In this document: one piece after another, positions 57,507 to 64,000 of the stretch
Numbering within the stretch: the stretch's first letter is position 1
How the letters are laid out: each line of letters starts with the position of its first letter
Source of the DNA: an uncultured Clostridia bacterium
GTDB taxonomy: Bacteria; Bacillota; Clostridia; Christensenellales; Borkfalkiaceae
Reading direction: 5' to 3'
Length of the DNA: 64,000 nt
Assembly (NCBI GenBank): GCA_944354035.1
Contig: CALVPS010000003.1
Location: forward strand, 27,058 to 91,057
Position numbers and translations under genes: made by a program
The notes under the pieces: generated by a model
Databases searched by the model: none
Seen by the model: the letters and a program-made list of their open reading frames with translations, nothing else
Told to the model about the DNA's origin: nothing

Positions 57507-58933
57507 TTCATCCTCCTTTTATTGCGGCTCAAAAGGCTCTTCGGCCGCATGTGCAGCGAGGGGAGGCCGTATTTCAACAGCGCGTCTTTGCAGTCGCGGC
57601 GGACGAGCGGCGCAAAGGGCGCGGCCAGCGGCACGCCGAAATTTTCCGTCGTCACCAGATACAGCAGCACAAACGCCGAAAGCAGCACAATGCCGTACGT
57701 CCCCACGCTGCCCGCGGTAAGCAGCATGGCAAGGCGCAGCACGCTCGTCTGTTCGATCAGGTTGGGAACGGCGTACAGCCCGATGCCGCTGAACGCCACG
57801 ATGATGATGGCGGGCGTCGAAACGAACCCCGCGTTTACGGCCGTTTCGCCCAGTACCAGAGCGCCCACCACGGAGAGCGCCATGCCCACATATTTCGGCA
57901 TGCGGATGCTCGCTTCGTTCAGTACTTCCAGTACCAGCAGTACCAGCAGCATTTCCAGCGAGGGCGAAAGGGGGATGTCGCGGATGCTCCCCGCAATGGT
58001 CAGCAGCAGCTTTATGGGAAACAGCTGCAGCTTAAACAGTTGCGCGGCGATGTAAAAGGCGGGCAGATAGATGGCCGTAAGCAGCGCAAACAGCCGCAAA
58101 AGGCGGGTCAGCGTGGCGCGGTGCGCCGAGACGAAGTAGTCTTCGGCCGACTGAAAGTCCTCCGCCATCAGATAGGGGACGGTCAGCGCAATGGGGGAGC
58201 CGTCCGCCAGGATCCCCACCCGCCCCTCTGCCAGCTTTGCGCAGAAGATATCGGGCTTTTCCGTCGTTCCCACCTGCTTTACGAGCGAGTGCGGGCGGGA
58301 GGAGAGCGCATGCGTCAGATAGGAACTGTCGGGCAGCACGTCGATCTCGACGGCCGAAAGCCGCGCCTTCACCGCGTCTACCGTCGTTTTCGGGGCGATC
58401 CCGCGCAGATAGCACACCGCGATCGCAGTATTTGAGCGCTCCCCCAGCGTAAGGGTATCTATGCGCAGATCCGCCGTCTTCAGGCGGCGGCGCACCAAAG
58501 CGGTGTTAGTTTTAAAGTCCTCCACAAAGCCTTCACGCGGGCCGCGGGTCACAACGTCGGTCGGCGGTTCGGCAACGGCGCGTACGGGGATCTTTTTTAC
58601 GCCGACCGAGGCGGCCTCGTCCATGCCCTCCCACAGCAAGACGGGATTGCCCGCCAGCACCTCGTCGGCCAGTTGCCGCAGGCTGCCGCAGCGGCGCACT
58701 TCGGGCGCCGTCACGCATTCGCATATCGCCGACGCCGCGGGCGCGCCGCGGTAGCGCATCAGCGGCGAAAGCACCTGTTCGCCCAGGAGGTCCTTATCGG
58801 TCAGTGCGTCCGCATATACGCAGGCAAAGGCGCGCCCGTCGGCGGAGCGGAAAGAAAAGATAAGGATATCTTCGGCCGGAAGGCGCCTTTTAAGGGCAGT
58901 CAGCGTTTGCTTTAGGTCGGTGATACGGTCCAT
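57503..58933 (-). CDS. gerA: Spore germination protein, GerA family
   Basis: The 476-residue product has the soluble N-terminal GerA domain (about 1-280) with DFKTNTALVRRRLKTADLRIDTLTLG, and VCYLRGI...VDAVKARL. The segment IDVLPDSSYL, then KPDIFCAKLAEGRVGILADGSPIALTVP, follows. About five membrane helices come next (LLRLFALLTAIYLPAFYIA and on). This is the channel-like subunit of the germinant receptor in the inner spore membrane. ATG 58933 is the family start. No Shine-Dalgarno precedes it, and a sigma-G-like promoter ends six bases before it, suggesting a leaderless message. Confidence 0.93.
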   Translation of the reverse strand: MDRITDLKQTLTALKRRLPAEDILIFSFRSADGRAFACVYADALTDKDLLGEQVLSPLMRYRGAPAASAICECVTAPEVRRCGSLRQLADEVLAGNPVLLWEGMDEAASVGVKKIPVRAVAEPPTDVVTRGPREGFVEDFKTNTALVRRRLKTADLRIDTLTLGERSNTAIAVCYLRGIAPKTTVDAVKARLSAVEIDVLPDSSYLTHALSSRPHSLVKQVGTTEKPDIFCAKLAEGRVGILADGSPIALTVPYLMAEDFQSAEDYFVSAHRATLTRLLRLFALLTAIYLPAFYIAAQLFKLQLFPIKLLLTIAGSIRDIPLSPSLEMLLVLLVLEVLNEASIRMPKYVGMALSVVGALVLGETAVNAGFVSTPAIIIVAFSGIGLYAVPNLIEQTSVLRLAMLLTAGSVGTYGIVLLSAFVLLYLVTTENFGVPLAAPFAPLVRRDCKDALLKYGLPSLHMRPKSLLSRNKRRMK

Positions 58934-58938
58934 ACGAA

Positions 58939-58967
58939 GAGTATGCGTGCCGCGGCGGCCGTTATGC
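58939..58967 (-). promoter_or_regulatory. Predicted sigma-G promoter of the gerABC operon
   Basis: On the minus strand GCATA (58967-58963), a 17-bp spacer and CATACTC (58945-58939), against the sigma-G consensus G-H-A-T-R, 17-18, C-A-T-N-H-T-A. Germinant receptor operons are sigma-G-dependent in Bacillus. The predicted start site falls at or next to the gerA start codon. Confidence 0.55.
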
Positions 58968-58975
58968 GTCCCCGC

Positions 58976-59004
58976 AAAAAAAACCGCCCCCGCAGGGGGG
59001 GCGG
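58976..59004 (-). terminator. Intrinsic terminator between the membrane protein gene and gerA
   Basis: On the minus strand CCGCCCCC pairs with GGGGGCGG and is followed by eight T, separating the upstream gene from the gerA operon. Confidence 0.85.
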
Positions 59005-59013
59005 AAAAGACGG

Positions 59014-59634
59014 TCATGCGCCGTTCAGGGCGGCCAGGCAGTGTTCCAGCAGCGTTTGCAGAATATAGGTCTCCCGCTCGGTCATTCCGGGCGAAAGGTA
59101 CTTTTCCAGCGCGGTCTTTATAAAGTTTGCCCGTGCCTCGGCCGTCAGGCCGCGGCTGCCCTCCGTCAGCGCGGCGGCCGCTTCGGCCAGCCGGTCGGCG
59201 GGGACAAACGCCTCCAGCAGCGGTGCGATCGGCCCGTTTGCCGGGCTTTCGGCCGCCGCTTCGCCCGCCGCCGCGTTCTCCTCTGCCGCGGGGGCCGCCG
59301 CTTCGTCTGTCTGTCCGGCGGACAGGACTGCCTTGCGGATGAACTGCTCGTAGATCACGTAATAGAGCGTCGCCGCGCATCCGCAGGCAAAGCCGCCTTC
59401 GGCCGTCTGCGCAAGCGTCTCCGTCAGCGGCGCCACCGAAAGGGTCGCCAGCATGCGGTAGGCGGCGTAAAACACCGCCCCCAGCACAAACGGCAGGATC
59501 ACGTACAGCTTTTTGGAAGCGTTTTTAAATACCGTCTTTTTCAGCAGCGACGTAACCAGCGTTACGCCCAGCGCGAGAAGCAGCACATCCGCGTCGAACA
59601 CGCGAAAAGCGCCCAGGTACTGAAAGATCGTCAT
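59014..59634 (-). CDS. Hypothetical membrane protein with Ala/Glu-rich linker and helical C-terminus
   Basis: The 206-residue protein has three hydrophobic segments in the first 105 residues (ADVLLLALGVTLVTSLL, KLYVILPFVLGAVFYAAY, GCAATLYYVIYEQF). A low-complexity AAAPAAEENAAAGEAAAE linker (about 110-130) and a soluble helical C-terminal part (about 135-206) follow. GAAGGGGTG precedes the ATG and a TATAAT lies about 32 bases upstream (59671-59666). It ends before a strong terminator. Function is not recognised. Confidence 0.65.
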   Translation of the reverse strand: MTIFQYLGAFRVFDADVLLLALGVTLVTSLLKKTVFKNASKKLYVILPFVLGAVFYAAYRMLATLSVAPLTETLAQTAEGGFACGCAATLYYVIYEQFIRKAVLSAGQTDEAAAPAAEENAAAGEAAAESPANGPIAPLLEAFVPADRLAEAAAALTEGSRGLTAEARANFIKTALEKYLSPGMTERETYILQTLLEHCLAALNGA

Positions 59635-59724
59635 ATCGTTTTTCACCCCTTCCCGCCGCACAATCATTATACCGCCGTGCGGGGAGGGCGCGGGCGGTAT
59701 GTGCCGTTTTTTTTGCGATTTGTA

Positions 59725-59753
59725 TTGCTCTTGCGCGCAGAGTATGATATACT
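59725..59753 (+). promoter_or_regulatory. Promoter of the nucleotidyltransferase-asparaginase unit
   Basis: TTGCTC at 59725-59730, a 17-bp spacer and TATACT at 59748-59753. Confidence 0.6.
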
Positions 59754-59837
59754 GATAGCCGACCGAACCGTCTGGGCGGCCGTCGGGAGCTTGCATCCGC
59801 GGCGCCGTATCCGGACGGGCGCGGGCGGGAGGGCAGC

Positions 59838-60632
59838 ATGTATCGTCATCACGAAGAGAGCGCGCAGAGGCTGGGCGAGTATTTTAAGGGAAAGGACGGG
59901 GTGATCGCCGTCGTGCTGGACGGGTCTACGGTCAAGGGGACCGCCCGTCCCGATTCGGATATCGACGCCATTGTGGTCGTGACCGAGGCGCTGTACGCGC
60001 GCCTTGCGCGGGAGGGGCGGCTGGCAGAGGTCATTCGCGGGTACTGCACCTATCCCGAGGGGTATTTCGATGTAAAATATAAGACAAAGGCCATTTTGGA
60101 GCGCGCCGCGCGCCATGCCAGCGAACCCACGCGCAACGCCTACGTAAAGGCGCGCGTGCTGTGGACGCTGGACGGGCAGATCCCCGCGCTGATCGAGGCG
60201 ATCGCCGCCTATCCCGAGCACGAGGTACAGGCAAAACTCAACTGTTTTTGCGCCAATCTCGAGCTCAACCGCGGCTACTTTCTGCACTGCGTCGGCGAGG
60301 ATAACGCCTATATGCGCGCGCACCTGGCGCAGGAGATCGTGTACAGCGTGTACCGGCTGATCCTGCTGGAAAACCGCGTGCTCTTTCCCTGTAACCGTCG
60401 CCTGGAGGAGGCGGTGGCCGCCTGCCGCCGCCGTCCCGACGACATTTTGCAGCTGGGGCGCGCCTTTTTAAAGGAGATCGCGCCGCAGACGTGCGAGGCG
60501 TTCGTCATGCGCTTTTGGGAACAGAGCACCCTTCCGCTCTTTAACGACGTCAGCGCGTGCTGTTCGCAGTACGTAAAGTATTACGAGGACTGGTGGCTGT
60601 TCGAGCATCCTCCCGTCCCTAACGAGTGGTAG
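59838..60632 (+). CDS. Nucleotidyltransferase-domain protein
   Basis: The 264-residue protein has the pol-beta-type nucleotidyltransferase motif LDGSTVKGTARPDSDIDAIVV (about 28-48), with the GS and D-x-D metal ligands. A helical C-terminal half ends in DWWLFEHPPVPNEW. Such proteins include antibiotic adenylyltransferases and minimal nucleotidyltransferases, but this one matches none of the named groups by eye. CGGGAGGG precedes the ATG. The next two genes follow with overlaps or near-overlaps, so it leads a three-gene unit. Confidence 0.8.
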   Translation: MYRHHEESAQRLGEYFKGKDGVIAVVLDGSTVKGTARPDSDIDAIVVVTEALYARLAREGRLAEVIRGYCTYPEGYFDVKYKTKAILERAARHASEPTRNAYVKARVLWTLDGQIPALIEAIAAYPEHEVQAKLNCFCANLELNRGYFLHCVGEDNAYMRAHLAQEIVYSVYRLILLENRVLFPCNRRLEEAVAACRRRPDDILQLGRAFLKEIAPQTCEAFVMRFWEQSTLPLFNDVSACCSQYVKYYEDWWLFEHPPVPNEW

Positions 60633-60634
60633 CC

Positions 60635-61300
60635 GTGCGGTTTGCGCTGCTGTGTTTTTTCGGCGACGCAAACCTTGCCGACCGCACGTATTGGTATTTG
60701 GATACATTGGGCGTGCGTCCGGGCGAACGGGTGATCGCGCCCGTCGGCCCGCGTGACGGATTGCAGTGCGCGCGCGTCGAGCGCGTATTGTGCACCGATC
60801 CGCGCTCCGCACCCTACGATATCCGCCTGTGCAAGCGCATTGCGGCCAGGTACGGCGCGCATCGGTTAAAGACGGCGGAGGCCGACTGCGTGGAGCTGGG
60901 CGGCTTTTTGTACGACGAAAAACATTATACGCGCTTCGGGCGTATTTTGGCGGCGCCCCGCGGAACGGCGGCGGGCAGCGCGCTGCGCGAATACGGCGTC
61001 GTGTGTACGGCAGATGCCGACGCGCCGGGTGCCCTTGCGGCGCTGGCGGAGGCGCGCGGCTGTGCGCTGCTGTACGGGGACCGCGCCGCGGAATACGCCG
61101 TCGCCCTGCTGCTGGCGGCGGGCGTACGTACCCGGGAGATCGAAAAGGACCTGGGTGGTCTTGCCGCGTTTGCCGCGGCGTTGCGTACGCCTTGTACCGC
61201 GTCCGCGGCAACGGCGCTGCTGTCGGCCGCGGCGGAACAACATAAGATCGATGCGCTGGTGCGCGCGCTGTGCCGCGCGCGCCCGAACGAGGAGCCATGA
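60635..61300 (+). CDS. Orphan protein resembling the N-terminal DNA-binding domain of PriA
   Basis: The 221-residue product starts RFALLCFFGDANLADRTYWYLDTLGVRPGERVIAPVGPRDG-LQCARVERV. This is similar in pattern to the 3'-end-binding domain of the PriA helicase (two strands with pG-x-x-V-x-V-P-fG around a tyrosine). No helicase domain follows. The rest is Ala-rich with a possible small Rossmann-like part (GVVCTADADAPGALAALAEARGCALLYGD). GTG 60635 is the likely start; GTG 60626 is also possible. It overlaps ansA by four bases. The PriA link is a pattern impression only. Confidence 0.55.
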   Translation: MRFALLCFFGDANLADRTYWYLDTLGVRPGERVIAPVGPRDGLQCARVERVLCTDPRSAPYDIRLCKRIAARYGAHRLKTAEADCVELGGFLYDEKHYTRFGRILAAPRGTAAGSALREYGVVCTADADAPGALAALAEARGCALLYGDRAAEYAVALLLAAGVRTREIEKDLGGLAAFAAALRTPCTASAATALLSAAAEQHKIDALVRALCRARPNEEP

Positions 61301-62283
61301 AACGTATTTTAATGATCGCCACGGGGGGCACCATCGCCTCCCGTAATACCGAACGGGGCCTCACGCCCGAACTTTCGTCCGACGAACTGCTGGCCTGCGT
61401 GCCGGAGATCGCCTCGGTGTGCAGCGTGCAGACGGTGCAGCCCTTTAATTTGGACAGCACCAACCTCTGCGCCGGGCATTGGTTGACCGTTGCGCGTCTG
61501 ATCGAACAAAATTATGCGGCGTTCGACGGTTTTGTGGTCACGCACGGTACCGACACCATGGCGTACACGGCGGCGGCGCTGAGCTATCTGGTGCAGAACA
61601 GCCCCAAGCCCGTGGTGCTTACCGGCTCGCAAAAATCGGCGTATCTGCGCGATACGGACGCCCGCCGCAACCTTGCCGACGCGTTTTTTTACTGTGCGGA
61701 CGACGGCGCTTCGGGCGTGCATATCGTGTTCGATGGCAACGTCATTTTGGGTACGCGCGCCAAAAAGACGCGCACGCGCAGCTTTAACGCCTTTTCCAGC
61801 ATCGATTATCCCGCGGTGGCCGTCATGCGCGACGGAGCGCCCTTTTACTATATCGACGAGCGCTGCACGGGCGCGCCGCAGTTTTGGCGCGCATTGAACG
61901 AGCGCGTCTTTGTGCTGAAGATGATCCCCGGGCTCAGCGCCGATATCTTTGATTACCTCGAGGGCGCTTGCGATGGATTGGTGATCGAGTCGTTCGGTTC
62001 GGGCGGGCTGCCCAACTACGACAATGACGCGTTTTTTTCGCGCCTGAAGCGTTTTTTGTCGCTCGGCAAGACCGCCGTGCTCACCACACAGGTCGAGCGG
62101 GAGGGCAGCGCCCTCGATCGCTACGCCGTCGGCCGCAAAATACGCGACTGCGGCAGGGTGCTGGAGGCTCGCTGCATGACGCTGGAGGCCACGGTGGCCA
62201 AATTGATGTGGATCTTGTCGTTTGCTTCCGGCGACGAGGCGGAGCGCTTGTTTTACCGTCCCGTTGCACACGATATTTTTTAA
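61297..62283 (+). CDS. ansA: L-asparaginase, type I (cytoplasmic)
   Basis: The enzyme hydrolyses asparagine to aspartate and ammonia. The 328-residue product has the first active-site threonine in MIATGGTIAS (residues 6-15) and the second in VTHGTDTMAYTAAALSYLV (about 83-101), followed by KPVVLTGSQ. No signal peptide is present, so it is cytoplasmic. Length matches the type I family. CGAGGAG precedes the ATG, which overlaps the stop of the preceding gene. Confidence 0.93.
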   Translation: MKRILMIATGGTIASRNTERGLTPELSSDELLACVPEIASVCSVQTVQPFNLDSTNLCAGHWLTVARLIEQNYAAFDGFVVTHGTDTMAYTAAALSYLVQNSPKPVVLTGSQKSAYLRDTDARRNLADAFFYCADDGASGVHIVFDGNVILGTRAKKTRTRSFNAFSSIDYPAVAVMRDGAPFYYIDERCTGAPQFWRALNERVFVLKMIPGLSADIFDYLEGACDGLVIESFGSGGLPNYDNDAFFSRLKRFLSLGKTAVLTTQVEREGSALDRYAVGRKIRDCGRVLEARCMTLEATVAKLMWILSFASGDEAERLFYRPVAHDIF

Positions 62284-62321
62284 ATTGCGGGCGGGTTCGT
62301 CCGCCGTCTTCCTTTCGCCGT

Positions 62322-62352
62322 AAAAATCGTCCCCCGCGGGGACGATTTTTTA
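62322..62352 (+). terminator. Intrinsic terminator after ansA
   Basis: AAAAATCGTCCCC and GGGGACGATTTTT form a long stem around CGC, with a T-run. Confidence 0.9.
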
Positions 62353-62595
62353 TTGTTAAAACCGTTTTCGTCCGCAGAAACGTAGGCTGCAGGCGTAAAT
62401 TTTGTTGCTCCCATGCCTTGTTTGCCGCGGACGGCCCGTTTTTTCGTTTCATAGGCGACTTTTTCCCGATCCCTTTTAAAGCTTTTTACGGAGCGTGAAA
62501 GGAGACGGGGGGACGAGCAGCCTTTTTTCGGCGCAAAGAGGGGCGGGCGGGGGATAAAGGCATATGATTCGTCTGCGCCATCATTAAACAGACGG
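62353..62595. other. Intergenic stretch
   Basis: No gene, promoter or repeat that I can support lies between the two terminators. Confidence 0.35.
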
Positions 62596-62636
62596 AAAAA
62601 CGGGCGCCGCGCAGGGTATGCCCTGCGCGGCGCCCG
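62596..62636 (-). terminator. Intrinsic terminator of the phosphatase gene
   Basis: On the minus strand a perfect 16-bp G+C stem (CGGGCGCCGCGCAGGG and its complement) with a four-base loop is followed by five T. Confidence 0.88.
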
Positions 62637-62662
62637 TCATAAAGACCAAAGGCGGCAGAGGT

Positions 62663-63343
62663 TCAGTCGTGCACGTAAAAACAGCGGCAGTCCTCCGTGC
62701 GGACGCAGCCCAAAACGCCGCTCATGCTCGTTCCCATATCCAGGTGTACTTTGCAGTAGTCGGCGATCGAACCGCTCTTTTTGGGGACGCCGCCGCGCGG
62801 ATAAAACAAAATTTCGTCCTTTCCCGTCAGATAGCGCACGGGCGTATGGCCGTACAGTACGCATTTTCCGCCTTGCGGCAGTACGCCGACGTCTTTAAAC
62901 CGACGGTCGTAAACCAACTGTTCGCACGTCGCCCTTGCAAGGGGCAAAAGGCGGTCCTTTTGCATGGGAACGCCCGCATGCACGCCGATAAAGGTCTCCG
63001 TTTCTGCATAAAAGGGCAAAAATTCCAGCCTGTCGATCGTTTCCCAGTCCAACAGCGCGCCGTCCGGAAAGTATGCGCGCAGCTTTTGCAAAACGCCGTC
63101 GTAGTCGGTCGTCTGCCGCATCAGACCGCGGTAGTATTTTAAAAAGTCGTATTCATGGTTTCCCGCAAGGTACACCGCATTGTTTATGGAGAGCAGCAGT
63201 TTTGCCAGACGAACGCTTTGCGGACCCTTATCTACTGCGTCGCCCAGTATATACAGGGTATCGTCGCCGCCGAAGCGGACGGCGTCCATCAGCCGGCAAA
63301 ACAGGTCGTAATGCCCGTGGATATCCGAAATGCAGTATGTCAT
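62663..63343 (-). CDS. Metallophosphatase (serine/threonine protein phosphatase-like)
   Basis: The 226-residue protein has the calcineurin-like motifs in order: SDIHGHYDLF (6-15), LGDAVDKGP (about 33-41), AGNHEYD (about 60-66), GVHAG (near 120) and YGHTPV (near 165). This is the small bacterial PP2A/ApaH-like group with possible action on phosphoproteins or nucleotides. ATG 63343 is the family start. It is a single-gene unit with its own terminator, convergent with ansA. Confidence 0.88.
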   Translation of the reverse strand: MTYCISDIHGHYDLFCRLMDAVRFGGDDTLYILGDAVDKGPQSVRLAKLLLSINNAVYLAGNHEYDFLKYYRGLMRQTTDYDGVLQKLRAYFPDGALLDWETIDRLEFLPFYAETETFIGVHAGVPMQKDRLLPLARATCEQLVYDRRFKDVGVLPQGGKCVLYGHTPVRYLTGKDEILFYPRGGVPKKSGSIADYCKVHLDMGTSMSGVLGCVRTEDCRCFYVHD

Positions 63344-63686
63344 ATGGGGGTTCCTCTGCGAATGTTTTGCGGCGGTCCTGTCCCGTATAAACGGCGGGAC
63401 GCCCGCCCCGCCGTCCGTTGTTTGGGGTGAACGGCCGCGTTCCGCCTCTTTAAAATGCCCGTTACGTGTAAACGGGCGGCTTCCGTGTGCGTCAAAGGGA
63501 TAAAAAATGCGCGGAAAACGCGACACTCAATTTGCCGATAGCGCCCTATGATGGGCGAAAATCGAACAAAAAGTCGGAAATGCTTCGGCGGCGCCTTGTG
63601 CGCCGTTCCGTCAAAAGCCTTTGGTAAGCCGTCTCCTCGCGGCGGGCGCATCCGCCCGATTTCTGCACCCGGCAGGGGCAACATAC
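63344..63686. other. Intergenic stretch upstream of the phosphatase gene
   Basis: No gene is supported. It contains a GCCCGTTACGTGTAAACGGGC hairpin-like element near 63450-63470 and G+C inverted repeats near 63590 and 63640. Confidence 0.35.
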
Positions 63687-63721
63687 AAAAAAAACTAACC
63701 CGAGTTCGGATTAGTTTTTTG
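63687..63721 (-). terminator. Intrinsic terminator of the tRNA unit
   Basis: On the minus strand AAAACTAATCCGA pairs with TCGGGTTAGTTTT around a short loop, followed by T; it ends the tRNA-fMet/Met/Glu unit. Confidence 0.85.
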
Positions 63722-63723
63722 TT

Positions 63724-63798
63724 TGGTGACCCCGACGGGAATCGAACCCATGATACCACCGTGAAAGGGTGATGTCTTAACCGCTTGACCACGGGGCC
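63724..63798 (-). tRNA. tRNA-Glu (TTC)
   Basis: A 75-nt cloverleaf with D-arm GGTCAAGCGGTTAAGAC, anticodon loop CTTTCAC (anticodon TTC), T-arm GGGTTCGATTCCC and encoded CCA. Confidence 0.95.
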
Positions 63799-63806
63799 GC
63801 ACATAT

Positions 63807-63829
63807 AAAAAACGGCTGACAGCCGATTT
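63807..63829 (-). terminator. Terminator-like hairpin between tRNA-Met and tRNA-Glu
   Basis: CGGCTGTCAGCCG on the minus strand is followed by six T, placed between two tRNAs of the same unit; it may reduce tRNA-Glu transcription or act as a processing site. Confidence 0.5.
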
Positions 63830-63833
63830 TTTT

Positions 63834-63910
63834 TGGTAGCGATGAGTGGAGTCGAACCGCTGACCTATCGGGTATGAACCGATCGCTCTAACCAACTAAG
63901 CTACATCGCC
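63834..63910 (-). tRNA. tRNA-Met (CAT), elongator type
   Basis: A 77-nt cloverleaf with acceptor GGCGATG/CATCGCT, anticodon loop TTCATAC (anticodon CAT) and encoded CCA. The body resembles elongator tRNA-Met more than tRNA-Ile2, but the latter cannot be excluded by eye. Confidence 0.9.
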
Positions 63911-63913
63911 GTA

Positions 63914-63990
<77 letters not shown>

Positions 63991-64000
63991 ATGTTGGTAT

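Overview
The window is G+C-rich chromosomal DNA from an endospore-forming, Gram-positive-type bacterium, most likely a member of the class Clostridia. The evidence is a dense set of spore genes (spoVT, spoVB, spoIVFA/spoIVFB, spoIIE, a gerA-gerB-gerC operon and a SipL-like SPOCS+LysM protein), a veg gene, an RNase G next to rplU-rpmA, and an N-terminally extended ribosomal protein L27 of the Firmicutes kind. I cannot name the genus from sequence alone.

Layout. 1-1.9 kb: end of an upstream gene, a CvpA-like membrane protein and two small paralogous proteins with a soluble head and a membrane tail. 2-8.4 kb: uvrB and uvrA, separated by a methyltransferase and a HAD nucleotidase, behind a consensus promoter overlapped by a perfect palindrome that looks like an SOS (LexA) operator. 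8.4-10.2 kb: an aminotransferase and a small membrane protein. 10.4-28.7 kb: one long cell-surface polysaccharide cluster. It has nucleotide-activated heptose synthesis (hddA, an hddC-gmhB fusion, gmhA), GDP-mannose synthesis (manC, phosphomutase, a degenerate ManC fused to ManA), ugd, five glycosyltransferases, a Wzy-like polymerase and a Wzx-like flippase. A broken gmd is embedded in it, and its middle part is visibly A+T-richer than the flanks.

28.8-37 kb: spoVT, spoVB, yabN/mazG, dus, veg (opposite strand), the SipL-like gene, ispE and a membrane protein. 37-46 kb: a small kinase, tcdA with a cysteine desulfurase, spoIVFA-spoIVFB, rng, rplU-rpmA and three tRNA genes. Two copies of a roughly 400-450 bp non-coding repeat lie here, each directly behind a terminator. 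46.4-51.5 kb: a calcium-type P-ATPase and a 749-residue protein that appears to combine an HD phosphohydrolase domain, a RyR domain and a SLOG-like Rossmann domain. 51.6-59 kb (minus strand): spoIIE, a candidate orphan RNA of about 600 nt, and gerC/gerB/gerA. 59-64 kb: a nucleotidyltransferase, an orphan PriA-N-terminus-like protein, asparaginase, a metallophosphatase and three tRNA genes.

The strongest candidates for something undescribed are the HD-RyR-SLOG protein with its hairpin/terminator leader, the promoter-to-terminator RNA between gerC and spoIIE, and the interspersed repeat placed after terminators. A recurring small theme is promoters whose predicted start site coincides with the start codon (ispE, tcdA, gerA), suggesting leaderless mRNAs. 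All domain and promoter calls were made by eye; no database search was run.
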